From positions 186,001-250,000 of the forward strand of contig CALMAH010000015.1 of the NCBI GenBank assembly GCA_937859595.1: a stretch of 64,000 nt of DNA. The letters run 5' to 3'. Under the pieces are notes generated by a model, which was not told where the DNA came from, did not search any database, and saw only the letters and a program-made list of their open reading frames with translations. The DNA comes from an uncultured Acidobacteriota bacterium (GTDB lineage: Bacteria; Acidobacteriota; Blastocatellia; Pyrinomonadales; Pyrinomonadaceae). Below are positions 34,106 through 43,965 of this stretch, one piece after another. The first letter of the stretch is position 1, and every line of letters begins with the position of its first letter. The position numbers and the translations under genes are program-made.

Positions 34106-35215
34106 ATGAAAAGGGTTTCCCGTTCAGTAAAGATAAGAGACATCCAGATAGGCGGAGGCGCGCCGGTCTCGGTCCAGTCAATGACGAAGACCGACACAAC
34201 GGATGTTGACGGCACCATCAAGCAGATCGAAGAGATGGTCGAGGCGGGATGCGAGATCGTCCGTATCGCCGTTCCGGACGACGATGCAGCGGCGGCTCTG
34301 AAGGAGATCAGAAAGCGCACTGAAGTGCCGCTGGTAGCGGACATTCATTTTCATTACAAACTCGCCCTAAAAGCTCTTGAAGCGGGCATCGACAAACTTC
34401 GCATAAACCCGGGCAACATCGGCCACATCGACCGGGTACGAGAGGTGGTGCGTGCTGCAGAGGCACAAAAGGTGCCTATTAGGATCGGTGTGAACGGGGG
34501 CTCGCTCGAGAAAGACCTGCTGAAAAAATATGGGACGGCGACGCCAGAGGCGATGGTCGAAAGCGGGATGCGGCACGTCCGTATACTCGAAGACCTCGGC
34601 TTCGGCAACATCATTATCTCGCTCAAGGCGTCGGACGTTAACCGCATGGTCGAGGCATATCGGCTGATGGCCTCGAAGGTCGATTACCCGCTTCACCTCG
34701 GCGTTACCGAAGCCGGCACGCCTTTCGGCGGCACGATAAAATCCGCCATCGGGCTCGGCATTTTGCTTCACGACGGCATAGGCGACACTATACGCGTCTC
34801 GCTTGCGGCAGAACCGCACGAAGAGGTGCGCGTAGGTTGGGAGATTCTCAAATCGCTCGAGCTTCGCAAACGCGGAGTGACAGTGGTCGCCTGCCCGACC
34901 TGCGGTCGGCTCGACATCGACAATTTCGTCGAGATCGTGACCGAGGTCGAACGCCGCCTTGCCCACGTCGAGGAACCGCTGCATCTTTCCATAATGGGCT
35001 GTGCCGTCAATGGCCCCGGCGAGGCCCACGACTCGCAGCTCGGCATCACCTTTGGCCGAAACGTAGGTATGATCTTCAAAGATGGCGTGCCGATGCGTCG
35101 TGTTGCCGGAGAAGACATTGTCGAAGAATTTGTAAAAGAGGTCGAACTCCTGCGAAAAGAAGGCGGTGTAGCGAAGTCGCTTCTTGACGAGAAACCACTG
35201 GTCCAGATCAGCTGA
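34106..35215 (+). CDS. ispG: 4-hydroxy-3-methylbut-2-enyl diphosphate synthase
   Basis: A 369-residue iron-sulfur enzyme that turns MEcPP into HMBPP in the MEP pathway, using flavodoxin or ferredoxin electrons. The N-terminal TIM-barrel part shows 'IGGGAPVSVQSMTKTDTTD' and 'VADIHFHYKLAL'; the C-terminal part holds the [4Fe-4S] cysteines in 'CPTCGR' and 'MGCAVNGPGEA'. Length and motifs match the two-domain bacterial form. It starts 25 bases after rseP. Confidence 0.97.
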   Translation: MKRVSRSVKIRDIQIGGGAPVSVQSMTKTDTTDVDGTIKQIEEMVEAGCEIVRIAVPDDDAAAALKEIRKRTEVPLVADIHFHYKLALKALEAGIDKLRINPGNIGHIDRVREVVRAAEAQKVPIRIGVNGGSLEKDLLKKYGTATPEAMVESGMRHVRILEDLGFGNIIISLKASDVNRMVEAYRLMASKVDYPLHLGVTEAGTPFGGTIKSAIGLGILLHDGIGDTIRVSLAAEPHEEVRVGWEILKSLELRKRGVTVVACPTCGRLDIDNFVEIVTEVERRLAHVEEPLHLSIMGCAVNGPGEAHDSQLGITFGRNVGMIFKDGVPMRRVAGEDIVEEFVKEVELLRKEGGVAKSLLDEKPLVQIS

Positions 35216-35267
35216 GGGTTAATTTTCCGACCTGAATTTGCGGGAAGAGAATAATTCTAGACAAGCT

Positions 35268-35705
35268 TCAAGGAAATAGCAGAGTAAACGGATAGGCAGG
35301 AATATTCCGCACGATCCCAAAGACCAATAGCAGCCCCAGAAATCCCCACACGGCCGGAAGTGAAAGCGTCCAACGAGGAAAAGCATATCCCCTCACCGCA
35401 ACCAGGAACATCGAGACGTAGAAAAATCCGAAAACAACGATGAAAACGGGTATCAGGGCGTTATATTCGAGCGACGTCACGATGTCGCCATGAAAGAGGG
35501 CATGGAACCCCCGCGTCAAGCCGCAGCCGGAGCAGGCAAAGCCGGTGGTGATGAACAACGGGCAGGCGGGCATGAAGCTGGCTCTGGCAGGATCGATGTA
35601 CCACACCAACCCAGCGCCGGCGGTCATGGCCGAAAAACCGGCGGCCGCTATCTTCCGCTCGAACGGAGATGCCGGTTTCTCCAATTTTTCCGGAGCTGGA
35701 TCCAT
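35268..35705 (-). CDS. DUF2752 membrane protein
   Basis: A 145-residue protein with three hydrophobic segments. The family motif is 'ACSGCGLTRGFHALFHGDI' (about residues 57-75), with the conserved Cys pair. DUF2752 proteins occur widely in Acidobacteria, Bacteroidetes and others, with unknown function. It starts 7 bases after the end of the TonB-family gene and is probably co-transcribed with it. Confidence 0.9.
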   Translation of the reverse strand: MDPAPEKLEKPASPFERKIAAAGFSAMTAGAGLVWYIDPARASFMPACPLFITTGFACSGCGLTRGFHALFHGDIVTSLEYNALIPVFIVVFGFFYVSMFLVAVRGYAFPRWTLSLPAVWGFLGLLLVFGIVRNIPAYPFTLLFP

Positions 35706-35712
35706 TATTCGA

Positions 35713-36747
35713 TTATAGCTGAAGGGTCCTTGAACGCTCCAATGCCGCCGTTAGCTCCGAACGCTTTTCTTCGGTGAGCGGCCGCACGGAGGCGTCGTCG
35801 ATCAGCTTTTGTATCCTGCTGACAACGGAGGAAGACGTGTCTGGATCCGCTGTTGCCAGCAAAAGCTGCAATTCCGCGATATTCGCGTCTATCTCGGCAC
35901 TACTTTCCAGCGCGGCCGAGAACCTACCGAGCGATCGTCCCAACTGAAAGACCCACAATTCTCGAGGCCTGTCCGCGATCGCCGATTCGATCTGGTCGCC
36001 GATCGATCTCAGCGATGCACGTGTTCCCTCGTTAAGCTGCCGGGCGGGGGCATTGAGCGCGGTGAAATCTCTGTCGCCAATAATCGTGAATCTATCTGTT
36101 GTGGGGATGGTGTCCCTGTTTGCGGGCTTCGGCGTTGGTTGCGGAACGGGGGCACTGCGTGCGGTGAAAGATCGGCGATCTTCTGCAAGGGCCTCTTCCT
36201 CAAGTCTTTCGAGCGCGGCCTTTTGCTCGGTCATTGCTTGGGGAAGGCGATTCGCGATCGACTGAAGGGACGCGCCGGGGCGGAGATTTCCCGAGACCTC
36301 GGGAAAGCCGAGGTCGAATGCGATCTGAAGCCAAGTTGAAGCGATGTTCGGGGAGGGTAAAACGAAATTATAGGTGATCACGCCGGTGACCTTTACGGGG
36401 GATCCGGCTAGAAATGTGGGTGCAAATCTTGCCTGACGGGCAGCCGCGACAGCCGTAGGACGCAATAACGGATGGCCTGAAACCGCTGATGCCGATACAA
36501 CCTCCCCATTCTCATCTATTAGTACCTGGACGGTTACCGGACCTTCCGCATTGACCGCCCTTGCCGCTGGCGGATAGGACGGCCGCGGGAGCGAAAGGGC
36601 CTTACCATTCAAGACTCCACCGGAAAGTGTTCGTTCTACAAGGTTCGGCGGGGGTATAGGTGGCGGAGGCGGAGGCGGTGTTTGGCCCATCAATGAAATG
36701 GATAACACTAACGGCGAAACGGCAAATATCAATATCCGATGTTTCAT
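35713..36747 (-). CDS. TonB-family protein with internal TonB_C domain
   Basis: A 344-residue exported protein. After a signal peptide (SPLVLSISLMGQ) and a Pro-rich segment ('PPPPPPIPPP') comes a TonB C-terminal-type domain at about residues 45-135 ('YPPAARAVNAEGPVTVQVLI', 'GHPLLRPTAVAAARQARFAP', 'VKVTGVITYNF'). The last 200 residues are helical and Gln/Arg-rich with no known domain. This is the reverse of the usual order, where TonB_C ends the protein, and there is no N-terminal membrane anchor beyond the signal. Confidence 0.85.
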   Translation of the reverse strand: MKHRILIFAVSPLVLSISLMGQTPPPPPPPIPPPNLVERTLSGGVLNGKALSLPRPSYPPAARAVNAEGPVTVQVLIDENGEVVSASAVSGHPLLRPTAVAAARQARFAPTFLAGSPVKVTGVITYNFVLPSPNIASTWLQIAFDLGFPEVSGNLRPGASLQSIANRLPQAMTEQKAALERLEEEALAEDRRSFTARSAPVPQPTPKPANRDTIPTTDRFTIIGDRDFTALNAPARQLNEGTRASLRSIGDQIESAIADRPRELWVFQLGRSLGRFSAALESSAEIDANIAELQLLLATADPDTSSSVVSRIQKLIDDASVRPLTEEKRSELTAALERSRTLQL

Positions 36748-36804
36748 AATTGTCTACCTCATGCCACACGACCCACGAAAGGTTTACCCGAAACAAAAGG
36801 CCGT

Positions 36805-37854
36805 CTAAGTCCCTGCAGCAGCCATTTTGACAAACAGCGCGTCCGTTGCCAGTTTACGGTTGACGTTGACCGCAAAATTTCTACGAAGCTCCTCAATTGC
36901 CTCGAGCCATCCTGCAAACATGGCAGCATCGGCACCGGCAGCGAGATCGGAAAGTCTTTCAATAATATCAAAGTTTGCAAGAGTCTCGACGTCGGATCCG
37001 TTTCTCAGCAGCCAAAGCTCACGTACAAGATCCTCCAAGATCTCCAGCAACCCTTCAAAACTGTCTCTGTTCTTGGCGTCGTTCATGCGCTCACCAAAGC
37101 GAAGCATTTCAGCGAGGTCTCCACGTAAGACCGCGCTTTCGAGCAATCCGAGCATCTCTTCGCGGCGCTGGCGGTGATCGCGGAGCTCGAGTTTCGAAGC
37201 ACGAGATATACTTCCCGCCGAAAGCCGGGCGCCGAGCCGTGCGTCCGCGACAGAAAAGGATCGCTTGTCAACTAGATATCGCTCGATCTGTGCGGCGTCA
37301 ACCGGTGCGAAACGCACCGTCTGGCATCGGGACCTGATCGTCTGCAAAAGTGCGTCAGGCCGCGAGGTAACGAGAATTATGTAAGACGTTCTAGCCGGCT
37401 CCTCGAGAGTTTTGAGCAGAGCGTTCGAGGCAGCATCGTTCATCCGGTCTGCGTTGTCGATCACGAAAACCCGCGAACGCCCTTCATATGGCATGAAGAA
37501 CGCCTCGCGTTCGAGACTGCGGATGGCATCAACAAGAACGCTTTGCTTGTAAGGTGCGAGCATACCTACATCCGGGTGCTCAGAGAAAAAAACGGAACGA
37601 AATTCATCGCGGGCCCGATCCGAAGGCTCGGGGATCTGGATATTTCCGATACGGGCACAGGTCGAACAGGTTCCGCATCCTTCGTCACCACTTGCTCCGT
37701 CGCACAGAAGCATTTTGGCGAGACCGAGCGCGAAAAGACGCTTTCCCACCCCTTCTGGGCCGGCGAACAGAAGCGAATTTGGGATTCTGCCTCGGGAGGC
37801 AAGAGTCCGGAGCCTGGCTTTCACCTGGCTGTTGCCGATCATATCGCGGAACAT
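36805..37854 (-). CDS. holB: DNA polymerase III subunit delta prime
   Basis: A 349-residue AAA+ clamp-loader subunit. Walker A is 'FAGPEGVGKRLFALGLAK', the zinc-binding Cys cluster 'CDGASGDEGCGTCSTCARI' (about residues 50-69) is complete, and 'VFVIDNADRMNDAASNALLKTLEEP' is the Walker B/sensor region. It functions with DnaX and HolA in loading the sliding clamp. No tmk gene, its common neighbour, is adjacent. Confidence 0.93.
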   Translation of the reverse strand: MFRDMIGNSQVKARLRTLASRGRIPNSLLFAGPEGVGKRLFALGLAKMLLCDGASGDEGCGTCSTCARIGNIQIPEPSDRARDEFRSVFFSEHPDVGMLAPYKQSVLVDAIRSLEREAFFMPYEGRSRVFVIDNADRMNDAASNALLKTLEEPARTSYIILVTSRPDALLQTIRSRCQTVRFAPVDAAQIERYLVDKRSFSVADARLGARLSAGSISRASKLELRDHRQRREEMLGLLESAVLRGDLAEMLRFGERMNDAKNRDSFEGLLEILEDLVRELWLLRNGSDVETLANFDIIERLSDLAAGADAAMFAGWLEAIEELRRNFAVNVNRKLATDALFVKMAAAGT

Positions 37855-38019
37855 TTTACGAGTTTACTTCCGATATGCTGGGGATGCAAAAAAATTTTCA
37901 CGTGGTGCCCGGCTGGAACAATTTTAAATGCGGCGGTGTCTAATTGCTAAGCCCGCTTCCTGCGGAAGCTAGGGTTTCACCATCGGATGGCACCGGAAAC
38001 GATCACGGAGGAAAAATTT

Positions 38020-38838
38020 ATGTTCGACAGATTGATCGAATCCGAATCACAGCATCCGGACCTGAACAAAAGGAGGCGTTATTTTATTCTATCAACCTTT
38101 TTGGTGGGAAGCCTGTTCCTCACCGCTGTGGTTGTCAGCCTATACGCAGCAGATTTCGATATCGGCTCACATGATCTCGATATGACGCGGCTAATGCTGC
38201 CGGTTTTGGCAGAGGCTCCGGAGCCTCTTCTCCAAGAGGAACAGACATCGCGGCCAGAAACCCGTACCGCTTCGGCCGATCGCGTAATCCGTACGGACCA
38301 CATTGCCCGAATGGAAGAGCATCAAAAGACGCCGTCCGGGATTTCAGTGGTGCAGAACCAATTCAAATCCCGTCCTGAGACCGATTATGACATCGGGCGG
38401 TTCGAGTTTGACCCCGTAGGGGCAACGCAGGGGCCACCCGCCGAAGGCCGCCCGATCGGCCGAGAGACCCGAGGCTCCGAACAGGGAACCGTGACCCGCC
38501 GCACAGATCCGGCAGAGCGGGAGAGCGAACCGCCGCCGCCCGTCGTAAAGAGACCGCCTCCGCAATCGAAAGGCGTTGTCAACGGCCACGCGATCCACCT
38601 GCCCAAACCGCCTTATCCCAGACCTGCCCAGATGGTAGGCGTCGAAGGCGACGTTCAGGTACAGGTGACGATCGATGAGACGGGAAAGGTAGTTTCCGCA
38701 CGAGCTATAAGCGGACATCCTCTGCTTCGCGGGGCCGCAGAAAATGCCGCGCGGAATGCCCGATTCAATCCGACAACGCTTTCTTTGCAGCCGGTAAAAG
38801 TTACGGGAGTGATAGTGTACAAATTCAAAAGAAACTAG
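38020..38838 (+). CDS. TonB-family energy transducer
   Basis: About 272 residues from ATG 38020, supported by CGGAGGA 7 bases upstream (an ATG at 37987 has no such site). One membrane anchor near residues 19-40 ('YFILSTFLVGSLFLTAVVV'), a long Pro/Glu/Arg-rich periplasmic linker (RPPPQ, PPPPVVKRP), and a TonB_C domain at the end ('YPRPAQMVGVEGDVQVQVTI', 'GHPLLRGAAENAARNARFNP', 'VKVTGVIVYKFK'). The order is canonical. It probably powers outer-membrane receptors; the ExbB/ExbD partners are not in the window. Confidence 0.88.
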   Translation: MFDRLIESESQHPDLNKRRRYFILSTFLVGSLFLTAVVVSLYAADFDIGSHDLDMTRLMLPVLAEAPEPLLQEEQTSRPETRTASADRVIRTDHIARMEEHQKTPSGISVVQNQFKSRPETDYDIGRFEFDPVGATQGPPAEGRPIGRETRGSEQGTVTRRTDPAERESEPPPPVVKRPPPQSKGVVNGHAIHLPKPPYPRPAQMVGVEGDVQVQVTIDETGKVVSARAISGHPLLRGAAENAARNARFNPTTLSLQPVKVTGVIVYKFKRN

Positions 38839-38939
38839 CACTGGCTACCAGACAACTAGGCACGAAGAAAATGCAAAGCGTGTCGTTGAAACGTTGGCCG
38901 AACCGTGATACACCATTGGAAGCACTTGGGAGGTAGATC

Positions 38940-39377
38940 ATGGTTCGGTCTTTTTTCGGTCGCAGCGGAAGTTCGGGCATAGCAGCCTTTTCCATCGTTC
39001 TCTTACTCGCGCTCGGCTGCAATATGCGGTCTGACGAGGAATGGACTCGCGTTCTGGGCAACAGGATGTTAACGAAAGCGAGCACTTCTGGCGCGATCAG
39101 CGACCGCGTAATGCTCTACTTTTGTCCAAACGGTGAGTATGCACGTGTCGTTGAGACCACAGGTTTCTCTGGCGGTGGAGCCGGTACGCTCTCGATGGCA
39201 GGAGAGAGTGTGGAACTTGGACGCTGGCAGGTCAATGGCGGGACGCTGATGCTTCGATCACAGGACGGAGAGCAAAGAGAATTTTCGCTGTTCTCCGGAA
39301 CGGATGAGAATGTAGTTCAGCTAAACGGGGACAATTATCTGCTCGGGACGCACGACGAATGCAGGCCGGGCTCATGA
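38940..39377 (+). CDS. Hypothetical lipoprotein
   Basis: A 145-residue protein with a type II signal peptide ending in the lipobox LALGC (Cys about residue 27), so it is likely lipid-anchored in the envelope. The mature part is predicted beta-rich ('DRVMLYFCPNGEYARVVETT', 'ESVELGRWQVNGGTLML'). A second region repeats the pattern of strand and turn seen in small lipocalin-like secreted proteins. Its 3' end overlaps the convergent DUF512 gene by 6 bases. Confidence 0.75.
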   Translation: MVRSFFGRSGSSGIAAFSIVLLLALGCNMRSDEEWTRVLGNRMLTKASTSGAISDRVMLYFCPNGEYARVVETTGFSGGGAGTLSMAGESVELGRWQVNGGTLMLRSQDGEQREFSLFSGTDENVVQLNGDNYLLGTHDECRPGS

Positions 39378-40829
39378 CAATAACCGACCGCGAAGAAACG
39401 AGAAAAGGTCGTCCAAAACGATCGGCACAGGAAACCGCCGCTCTAATTCCTCAAACGACATTCCGTCGATCAGGACCGGTTCGTCGGATTTGATCGCCTG
39501 CGGCGGAATAAGCACAAATTCGCCCTCTACCTCGTTTATCACATTGATGAAGTCGCGCCCGGAAAGCAAACCTGCCACGGCGACGTCCCCGCCAAAATAG
39601 GTATTCGGAACAGAAACGACCCGTAGACGTGTTCCTCGCAGTCCATTTAATTTGTCGATCTCGCCGCGAAGGACCGGAGCAAACATTTCGCCGGTTAGAA
39701 TGGTACCATCCAATTCGCGGCCGCCGACGGCAGCGCCGGCTGTTGCATAATTCTGAAGCGACGACACGGGAACACGAGCTTCAGGCCGGGTCCGAGCGTT
39801 CGTGAAAAAATTCTTTGCGATGTTGACTGCTTCCGTACGGGCACTTTCTTTCGTGCTCAATTCGGCGAGAAGCGATTCAAAGCTGTTTACAAAGCTCCTA
39901 ACCATCCCGACTCCGTCCTCGATCTGAGGGTAATTGCCGTAATGACGGCGGGACGGTATCTCAGCCCCGGCTTTTAGATAGATCTCGTCGCCGAGAAACG
40001 CAAAGGTGGTACCCAGCGATCTTCGAAACTCTTTCTGAAGCTTCTCGACCTGACGAATCGTTCGGCGGCAAAATTCCGGTGTAACACGTTTCAGCCGGTC
40101 GTCTGTGTTGTAACGCGTCAGAGCGACGGGCACGATCGCGACGGAGACCACGCGGGGGAAATGCGCCGCCATGTCGCGAAGTGTCTTTTCGAGTATCGCC
40201 CCGTCGTTTATCTCGGGACAGAGGACCACCTGAGCGTGGATCTCGATCCCGGCTTCAAGCAAGCGACCCATCTTTTCGGAAATGTCCGCCCTTTTTTCAT
40301 CGACACCAAGCAAATAGGCTCGTGTCTTAAGGTCGGTTGCGTGGACCGAAACATATTGAGGCGAGAGCCGCTGTTCGATAACGCGAGACATTTCGTCCTC
40401 GGTTATGGATGAAAGCGTTGTGTAGTTGCCATAAAGAAATGAGAGCCGGATATCTTCGTCGCGGATAAAAAGCGATGGCCGCGCGTCCTCCGGATTTCCC
40501 TTGCAAAAACAGAAAAGACATTCATTGGCACATTGCCGAGGCACGATCTGTTCGAACATCAGCCCGAGGTCCTCGCCCTCGTCCCGGTCGAATTCGATCT
40601 CGACCGTCTCGCCTCCCGGCTTTTTGACCTGAAATGTGAGTTCAGTCTCACCGGAGGTCTGAAATCGAAAATCCAGATAATCGCGTACGGACCGGCCGTT
40701 GACCCTAACTATGCGGTCTGCGGGGTGCAGTTCAAGCTCTTCGCCGAGACTGCCGGGCGTCACTTCTGTAATGATCACGCCCGGTCGGCGAAGCTGTGTC
40801 ACAGCCGGAGTTACGGCAAACTCGTACAT
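39372..40829 (-). CDS. DUF512 family radical SAM/PDZ-like protein
   Basis: About 485 residues. An N-terminal PDZ-like domain ('VIITEVTPGSLGEELELHPADRIVRVNG') is followed by the DUF512 radical-SAM-like core with the Cys cluster 'CANECLFCFC'. The family has unknown function and is often found near the GTPase gene der. I chose ATG 40829 over an upstream in-frame GTG, which lies inside the palindromic repeat. The gene may be co-transcribed with ald, 93 bases upstream. Confidence 0.9.
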   Translation of the reverse strand: MYEFAVTPAVTQLRRPGVIITEVTPGSLGEELELHPADRIVRVNGRSVRDYLDFRFQTSGETELTFQVKKPGGETVEIEFDRDEGEDLGLMFEQIVPRQCANECLFCFCKGNPEDARPSLFIRDEDIRLSFLYGNYTTLSSITEDEMSRVIEQRLSPQYVSVHATDLKTRAYLLGVDEKRADISEKMGRLLEAGIEIHAQVVLCPEINDGAILEKTLRDMAAHFPRVVSVAIVPVALTRYNTDDRLKRVTPEFCRRTIRQVEKLQKEFRRSLGTTFAFLGDEIYLKAGAEIPSRRHYGNYPQIEDGVGMVRSFVNSFESLLAELSTKESARTEAVNIAKNFFTNARTRPEARVPVSSLQNYATAGAAVGGRELDGTILTGEMFAPVLRGEIDKLNGLRGTRLRVVSVPNTYFGGDVAVAGLLSGRDFINVINEVEGEFVLIPPQAIKSDEPVLIDGMSFEELERRFPVPIVLDDLFSFLRGRLLS

Positions 40830-40839
40830 AAAAAACTTA

Positions 40840-40905
40840 GCCACGAATTACACGGATCGCACGAATAAAAGCAGAGCAATTCGTGTTATTCGTGTAATTC
40901 GCGGC
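40840..40905. repeat. 27-bp-arm imperfect palindrome between ald and DUF512
   Basis: Two 27-base arms (40840-40866 and 40879-40905) with a 12-base loop are complementary except at about 4-5 positions; each arm repeats the element CACGAAT/ATTCGTG twice. It lies 10 bases upstream of the DUF512 start codon and is different from the palindrome at 28858-28945. Confidence 0.8.
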
Positions 40906-40922
40906 AACAAACAAGACCACGA

Positions 40923-42056
40923 TCAGGCCGCCGCAGCCTTGAGGTCCACCAACGACTCAAGCGGCGTGTACTCGATATTCTGCGATGTGGCGACCGCCTC
41001 GTAGGTACACTTGCCGGCGTAGGTGTTTACACCTTCCCGCAGCCCCTTGTCGTCCTTGATCGCCTTTTCAAAGCCCTTGTTCGCTAGCGCAAGTGCAAAC
41101 GGAAGCGTCGCATTTGTGAGGGCAAACGTCGATGTCCTCGGGACCGCGCCCGGCATATTTGCCACACAATAGTGGAGAACACCTTCCTCGTAGTAGGTAG
41201 GGTTCGAATGGGTCGTTGCCCGAGTGGTCTCGAAACATCCGCCCTGGTCAACCGCAACGTCAACCAATACTGCCCCGTGCGGGATAAGATGAAGCATATC
41301 GCGAGTAACGAGCTTCGGAGCGGCCGCACCAACAACCAAAACAGCGCCGATCACGAGATCGGCATGCGAGATCGCCTCGGCGATCGCGAACTGGCTGGAT
41401 GCGAGCGTCTGGACCTTTGAAAGAAAGATATCGTCAAGTTGGCGAAGCCTGTCCAGATTGCGGTCGATGATAGTGACCTTTGCGCCAAGGCCGACGGCCA
41501 TTTTTGCGGCTTCGGTTCCGACGACGCCACCGCCGATGATCACGACGTTTGCAGCAGGAACACCCGGAACGCCGCCGAGCAAAATGCCACGGCCGCCGTT
41601 CATCTTCTCCAAAAACGTCGCACCGACCTGGACGGACATACGGCCGGCAACCTCAGACATCGGCGTCAAAAGCGGCAGACGGCCGTGATGGTCGGTGATG
41701 GTCTCATAGGCGACGCCGGTCACTTTTCTCTCCATCAACTGCTTGGTGAGCTCAAGCTCCGGAGCAAGATGGAGATAGGTAAAGAGAAGCTGATCTTCCC
41801 GCATCCGCGGATACTCCGGCGCGATGGGCTCTTTGACCTTAACTATCATGTCGCCCTGGCCCCACACGTCGTCCGCGGTTTCGAGTATCTCTCCTCCGGC
41901 GGAGACGTATTGCTCGTCCGAAAAGCCGGACCCTTCGCCAGCGGTCTTCTGCACGAAAACCGTGTGTCCAGCCTCAACAAGAGTATGAACCCCGGCCGGT
42001 GTTAACCCCACACGATACTCGTTATCCTTGATTTCCTTCGGTAATCCGATCTTCAT
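40923..42056 (-). CDS. ald: Alanine dehydrogenase
   Basis: A 377-residue NAD-dependent enzyme that interconverts L-alanine with pyruvate and ammonia. The N-terminus '[20 protein letters not shown]' with the substrate Arg and Lys, 'MIVKVKEPI', and the NAD fold '[22 protein letters not shown]' are diagnostic. A good ribosome binding site (GGAGAAA) precedes the ATG. It is about the standard length (about 370). Confidence 0.97.
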   Translation of the reverse strand: MKIGLPKEIKDNEYRVGLTPAGVHTLVEAGHTVFVQKTAGEGSGFSDEQYVSAGGEILETADDVWGQGDMIVKVKEPIAPEYPRMREDQLLFTYLHLAPELELTKQLMERKVTGVAYETITDHHGRLPLLTPMSEVAGRMSVQVGATFLEKMNGGRGILLGGVPGVPAANVVIIGGGVVGTEAAKMAVGLGAKVTIIDRNLDRLRQLDDIFLSKVQTLASSQFAIAEAISHADLVIGAVLVVGAAAPKLVTRDMLHLIPHGAVLVDVAVDQGGCFETTRATTHSNPTYYEEGVLHYCVANMPGAVPRTSTFALTNATLPFALALANKGFEKAIKDDKGLREGVNTYAGKCTYEAVATSQNIEYTPLESLVDLKAAAA

Positions 42057-42174
42057 CCAATTTTCTCCAATGAACTGATTAATATTGACAAAAATTTATG
42101 TATAGCCGCAAACCAATAAAATACCATTATGATAGTGGGAAAACAATCAATTGACTGACGATTTCCCGAGCCAT

Positions 42175-43965
42175 TTACTGGGCCAGATCGAATGACCAGA
42201 TCATTGGTATCATAATGGTGGCCAGTATCCAGAACATCAAATTTAATGGAGACCCCACCTTTACAAAATCGATAAATTTGTATTGGCCGGGGCCGTAGAT
42301 CATGGTGTTGGTTTGATACCCGACCGGGGTCATAAAGCTCGCCGATGCGGCAAACGTGATAGCCATCAGGAAAGGCGTTGCGTCAACGCCGAGTGTTTGT
42401 GCCGTCGCGATGGCTATTGGAGCCAGCAGCGCGGCCGTCGCGTTGTTCGACATCGTTTCCGTCAAGATCGACGTAAGCAGATAAAACGCTGAAACCAAAG
42501 CGATCGGGCCGAATACCTGCAAGTATTTCAGCATATTCGACGAAAGTACTCCGGCCGCTCCGGACTGATCAAGAGCAACGCCCAACGAAAGTACGCCAGC
42601 CAGAAGAAATATTATCTTCCACTCTATCGCCTGGTAGGCTTCTTCGACCGATATACAACCCGTAAGAATGAGAGCAATTGCACCCAAAATGGCCGTGACC
42701 ACGATCGGGGCCAGATTCATCGTTGCGGCAACGACCACGCCCGCGACGATCGCGATCGCAAATATCGCCTTATTACGCCGATACTCGGTCGCCTCCATTT
42801 CCGACGTGATAATAAAATCACCGCTGCGTTTGAAAGTATTAAGGCGGTCAAGCTTCACTTCGACGAGCAACACATCGCCCGCATTGAGAACCGTATCAGA
42901 GAGCTTTTCCCTAAGCAGCTTGCCCCGCTGGCGAATGGCGAGGACCGTGGCACCGTACTTTTCACGAAAGAACGACTTCTGAAGTGTACTTCTAACAAGA
43001 TCGGAACTCGGGTCAATTACAGCCTCTAATAGCCGAAAATCACCCGAAGACAGGGTTTCGTCTCCCCATTTTGTCTGCGGCTTGAACTGAACGCCTTCCT
43101 GCTCTTGCAGAGATCGGATCTTCTCGATGTCGCAACGGATGAGCAACACGTCGTCGCCTTTAAGCACATCATTGGGTGATGGCAGATTTATGCTGCGATC
43201 GCCACGCTGGATCTTTAGGATCGAGATATCAAGATCGTGAACCAGCGGGGCATCTTTGATCTTCTTACCAACGGAAGTTGACTCAGGCAGCAGAACGACC
43301 TCTGTAAGATATTCACTGAGAGCAAACTCTTCGACCAGGTCGCCGCCGCCGCGCCTTTCGGGGATCAGCCTAATGCCGACCACCACCAAATAGACGGAAC
43401 CGATAGCGAACATCATTAGTCCGAGAGGCGTGAACTCAAACATCGTGAACGGTCGCAATCCGTTCTGCTCGGCAATTGAGCTGACGAGAATGTTCGTAGA
43501 GGTGCCGATAAGCGTACAAACACCCCCGAACATTGATGCGAACGAAACAGGCATTAGGATCTTTGACGCGCTAATGCCGTTTTCGCGGGCGACCCCAAGA
43601 AGTATAGGCAGGAAGATGGCAATGACCGGCGTGTTGTTTATAAAGGCCGAGAGCACGCCGACGACTATCATCACGGTGATGATCCCTATCCAAAATCCGC
43701 TCTTGAATACGCGACCGACAAAATTGCCCAAGAAGCTGACCGCACCGGTCTTAAACAAACCGGCGCTAAGGATGAACATAGCGCCGACCGTAAGCGTCGC
43801 AGCGTTGCTGAATCCTGCGAGGCCCTGATCTGGAGAAATGATACCGCTTAAAAGAAGCAACCCCATCACGAGGAGTGCGACCATGTCAACGCGGAGTTTT
43901 TCCGTGACGAAAAGAAAAACGGCGAGTGCGAGGACGGCAAGGACTATGGCAATTTCGTATGTCAT
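42175..43965 (-). CDS. SLC13-family permease with two TrkA-C domains
   Basis: A 596-residue ion/anion transporter. Two membrane halves flank a soluble middle with two TrkA C-terminal (RCK_C) domains at about residues 210-370 ('KIKDAPLVHDLDISILKIQRG', 'GATVLAIRQRGKLL'). The membrane motifs 'FINNTPVIAIFLPI' and 'TMSNNATAALLAPIAI' match the ArsB/NhaD-related SLC13 group with the TrkA insert. TrkA-C domains usually sense small ligands and gate transport. Substrate unknown; divergent from pirin. Confidence 0.92.
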   Translation of the reverse strand: MTYEIAIVLAVLALAVFLFVTEKLRVDMVALLVMGLLLLSGIISPDQGLAGFSNAATLTVGAMFILSAGLFKTGAVSFLGNFVGRVFKSGFWIGIITVMIVVGVLSAFINNTPVIAIFLPILLGVARENGISASKILMPVSFASMFGGVCTLIGTSTNILVSSIAEQNGLRPFTMFEFTPLGLMMFAIGSVYLVVVGIRLIPERRGGGDLVEEFALSEYLTEVVLLPESTSVGKKIKDAPLVHDLDISILKIQRGDRSINLPSPNDVLKGDDVLLIRCDIEKIRSLQEQEGVQFKPQTKWGDETLSSGDFRLLEAVIDPSSDLVRSTLQKSFFREKYGATVLAIRQRGKLLREKLSDTVLNAGDVLLVEVKLDRLNTFKRSGDFIITSEMEATEYRRNKAIFAIAIVAGVVVAATMNLAPIVVTAILGAIALILTGCISVEEAYQAIEWKIIFLLAGVLSLGVALDQSGAAGVLSSNMLKYLQVFGPIALVSAFYLLTSILTETMSNNATAALLAPIAIATAQTLGVDATPFLMAITFAASASFMTPVGYQTNTMIYGPGQYKFIDFVKVGSPLNLMFWILATIMIPMIWSFDLAQ

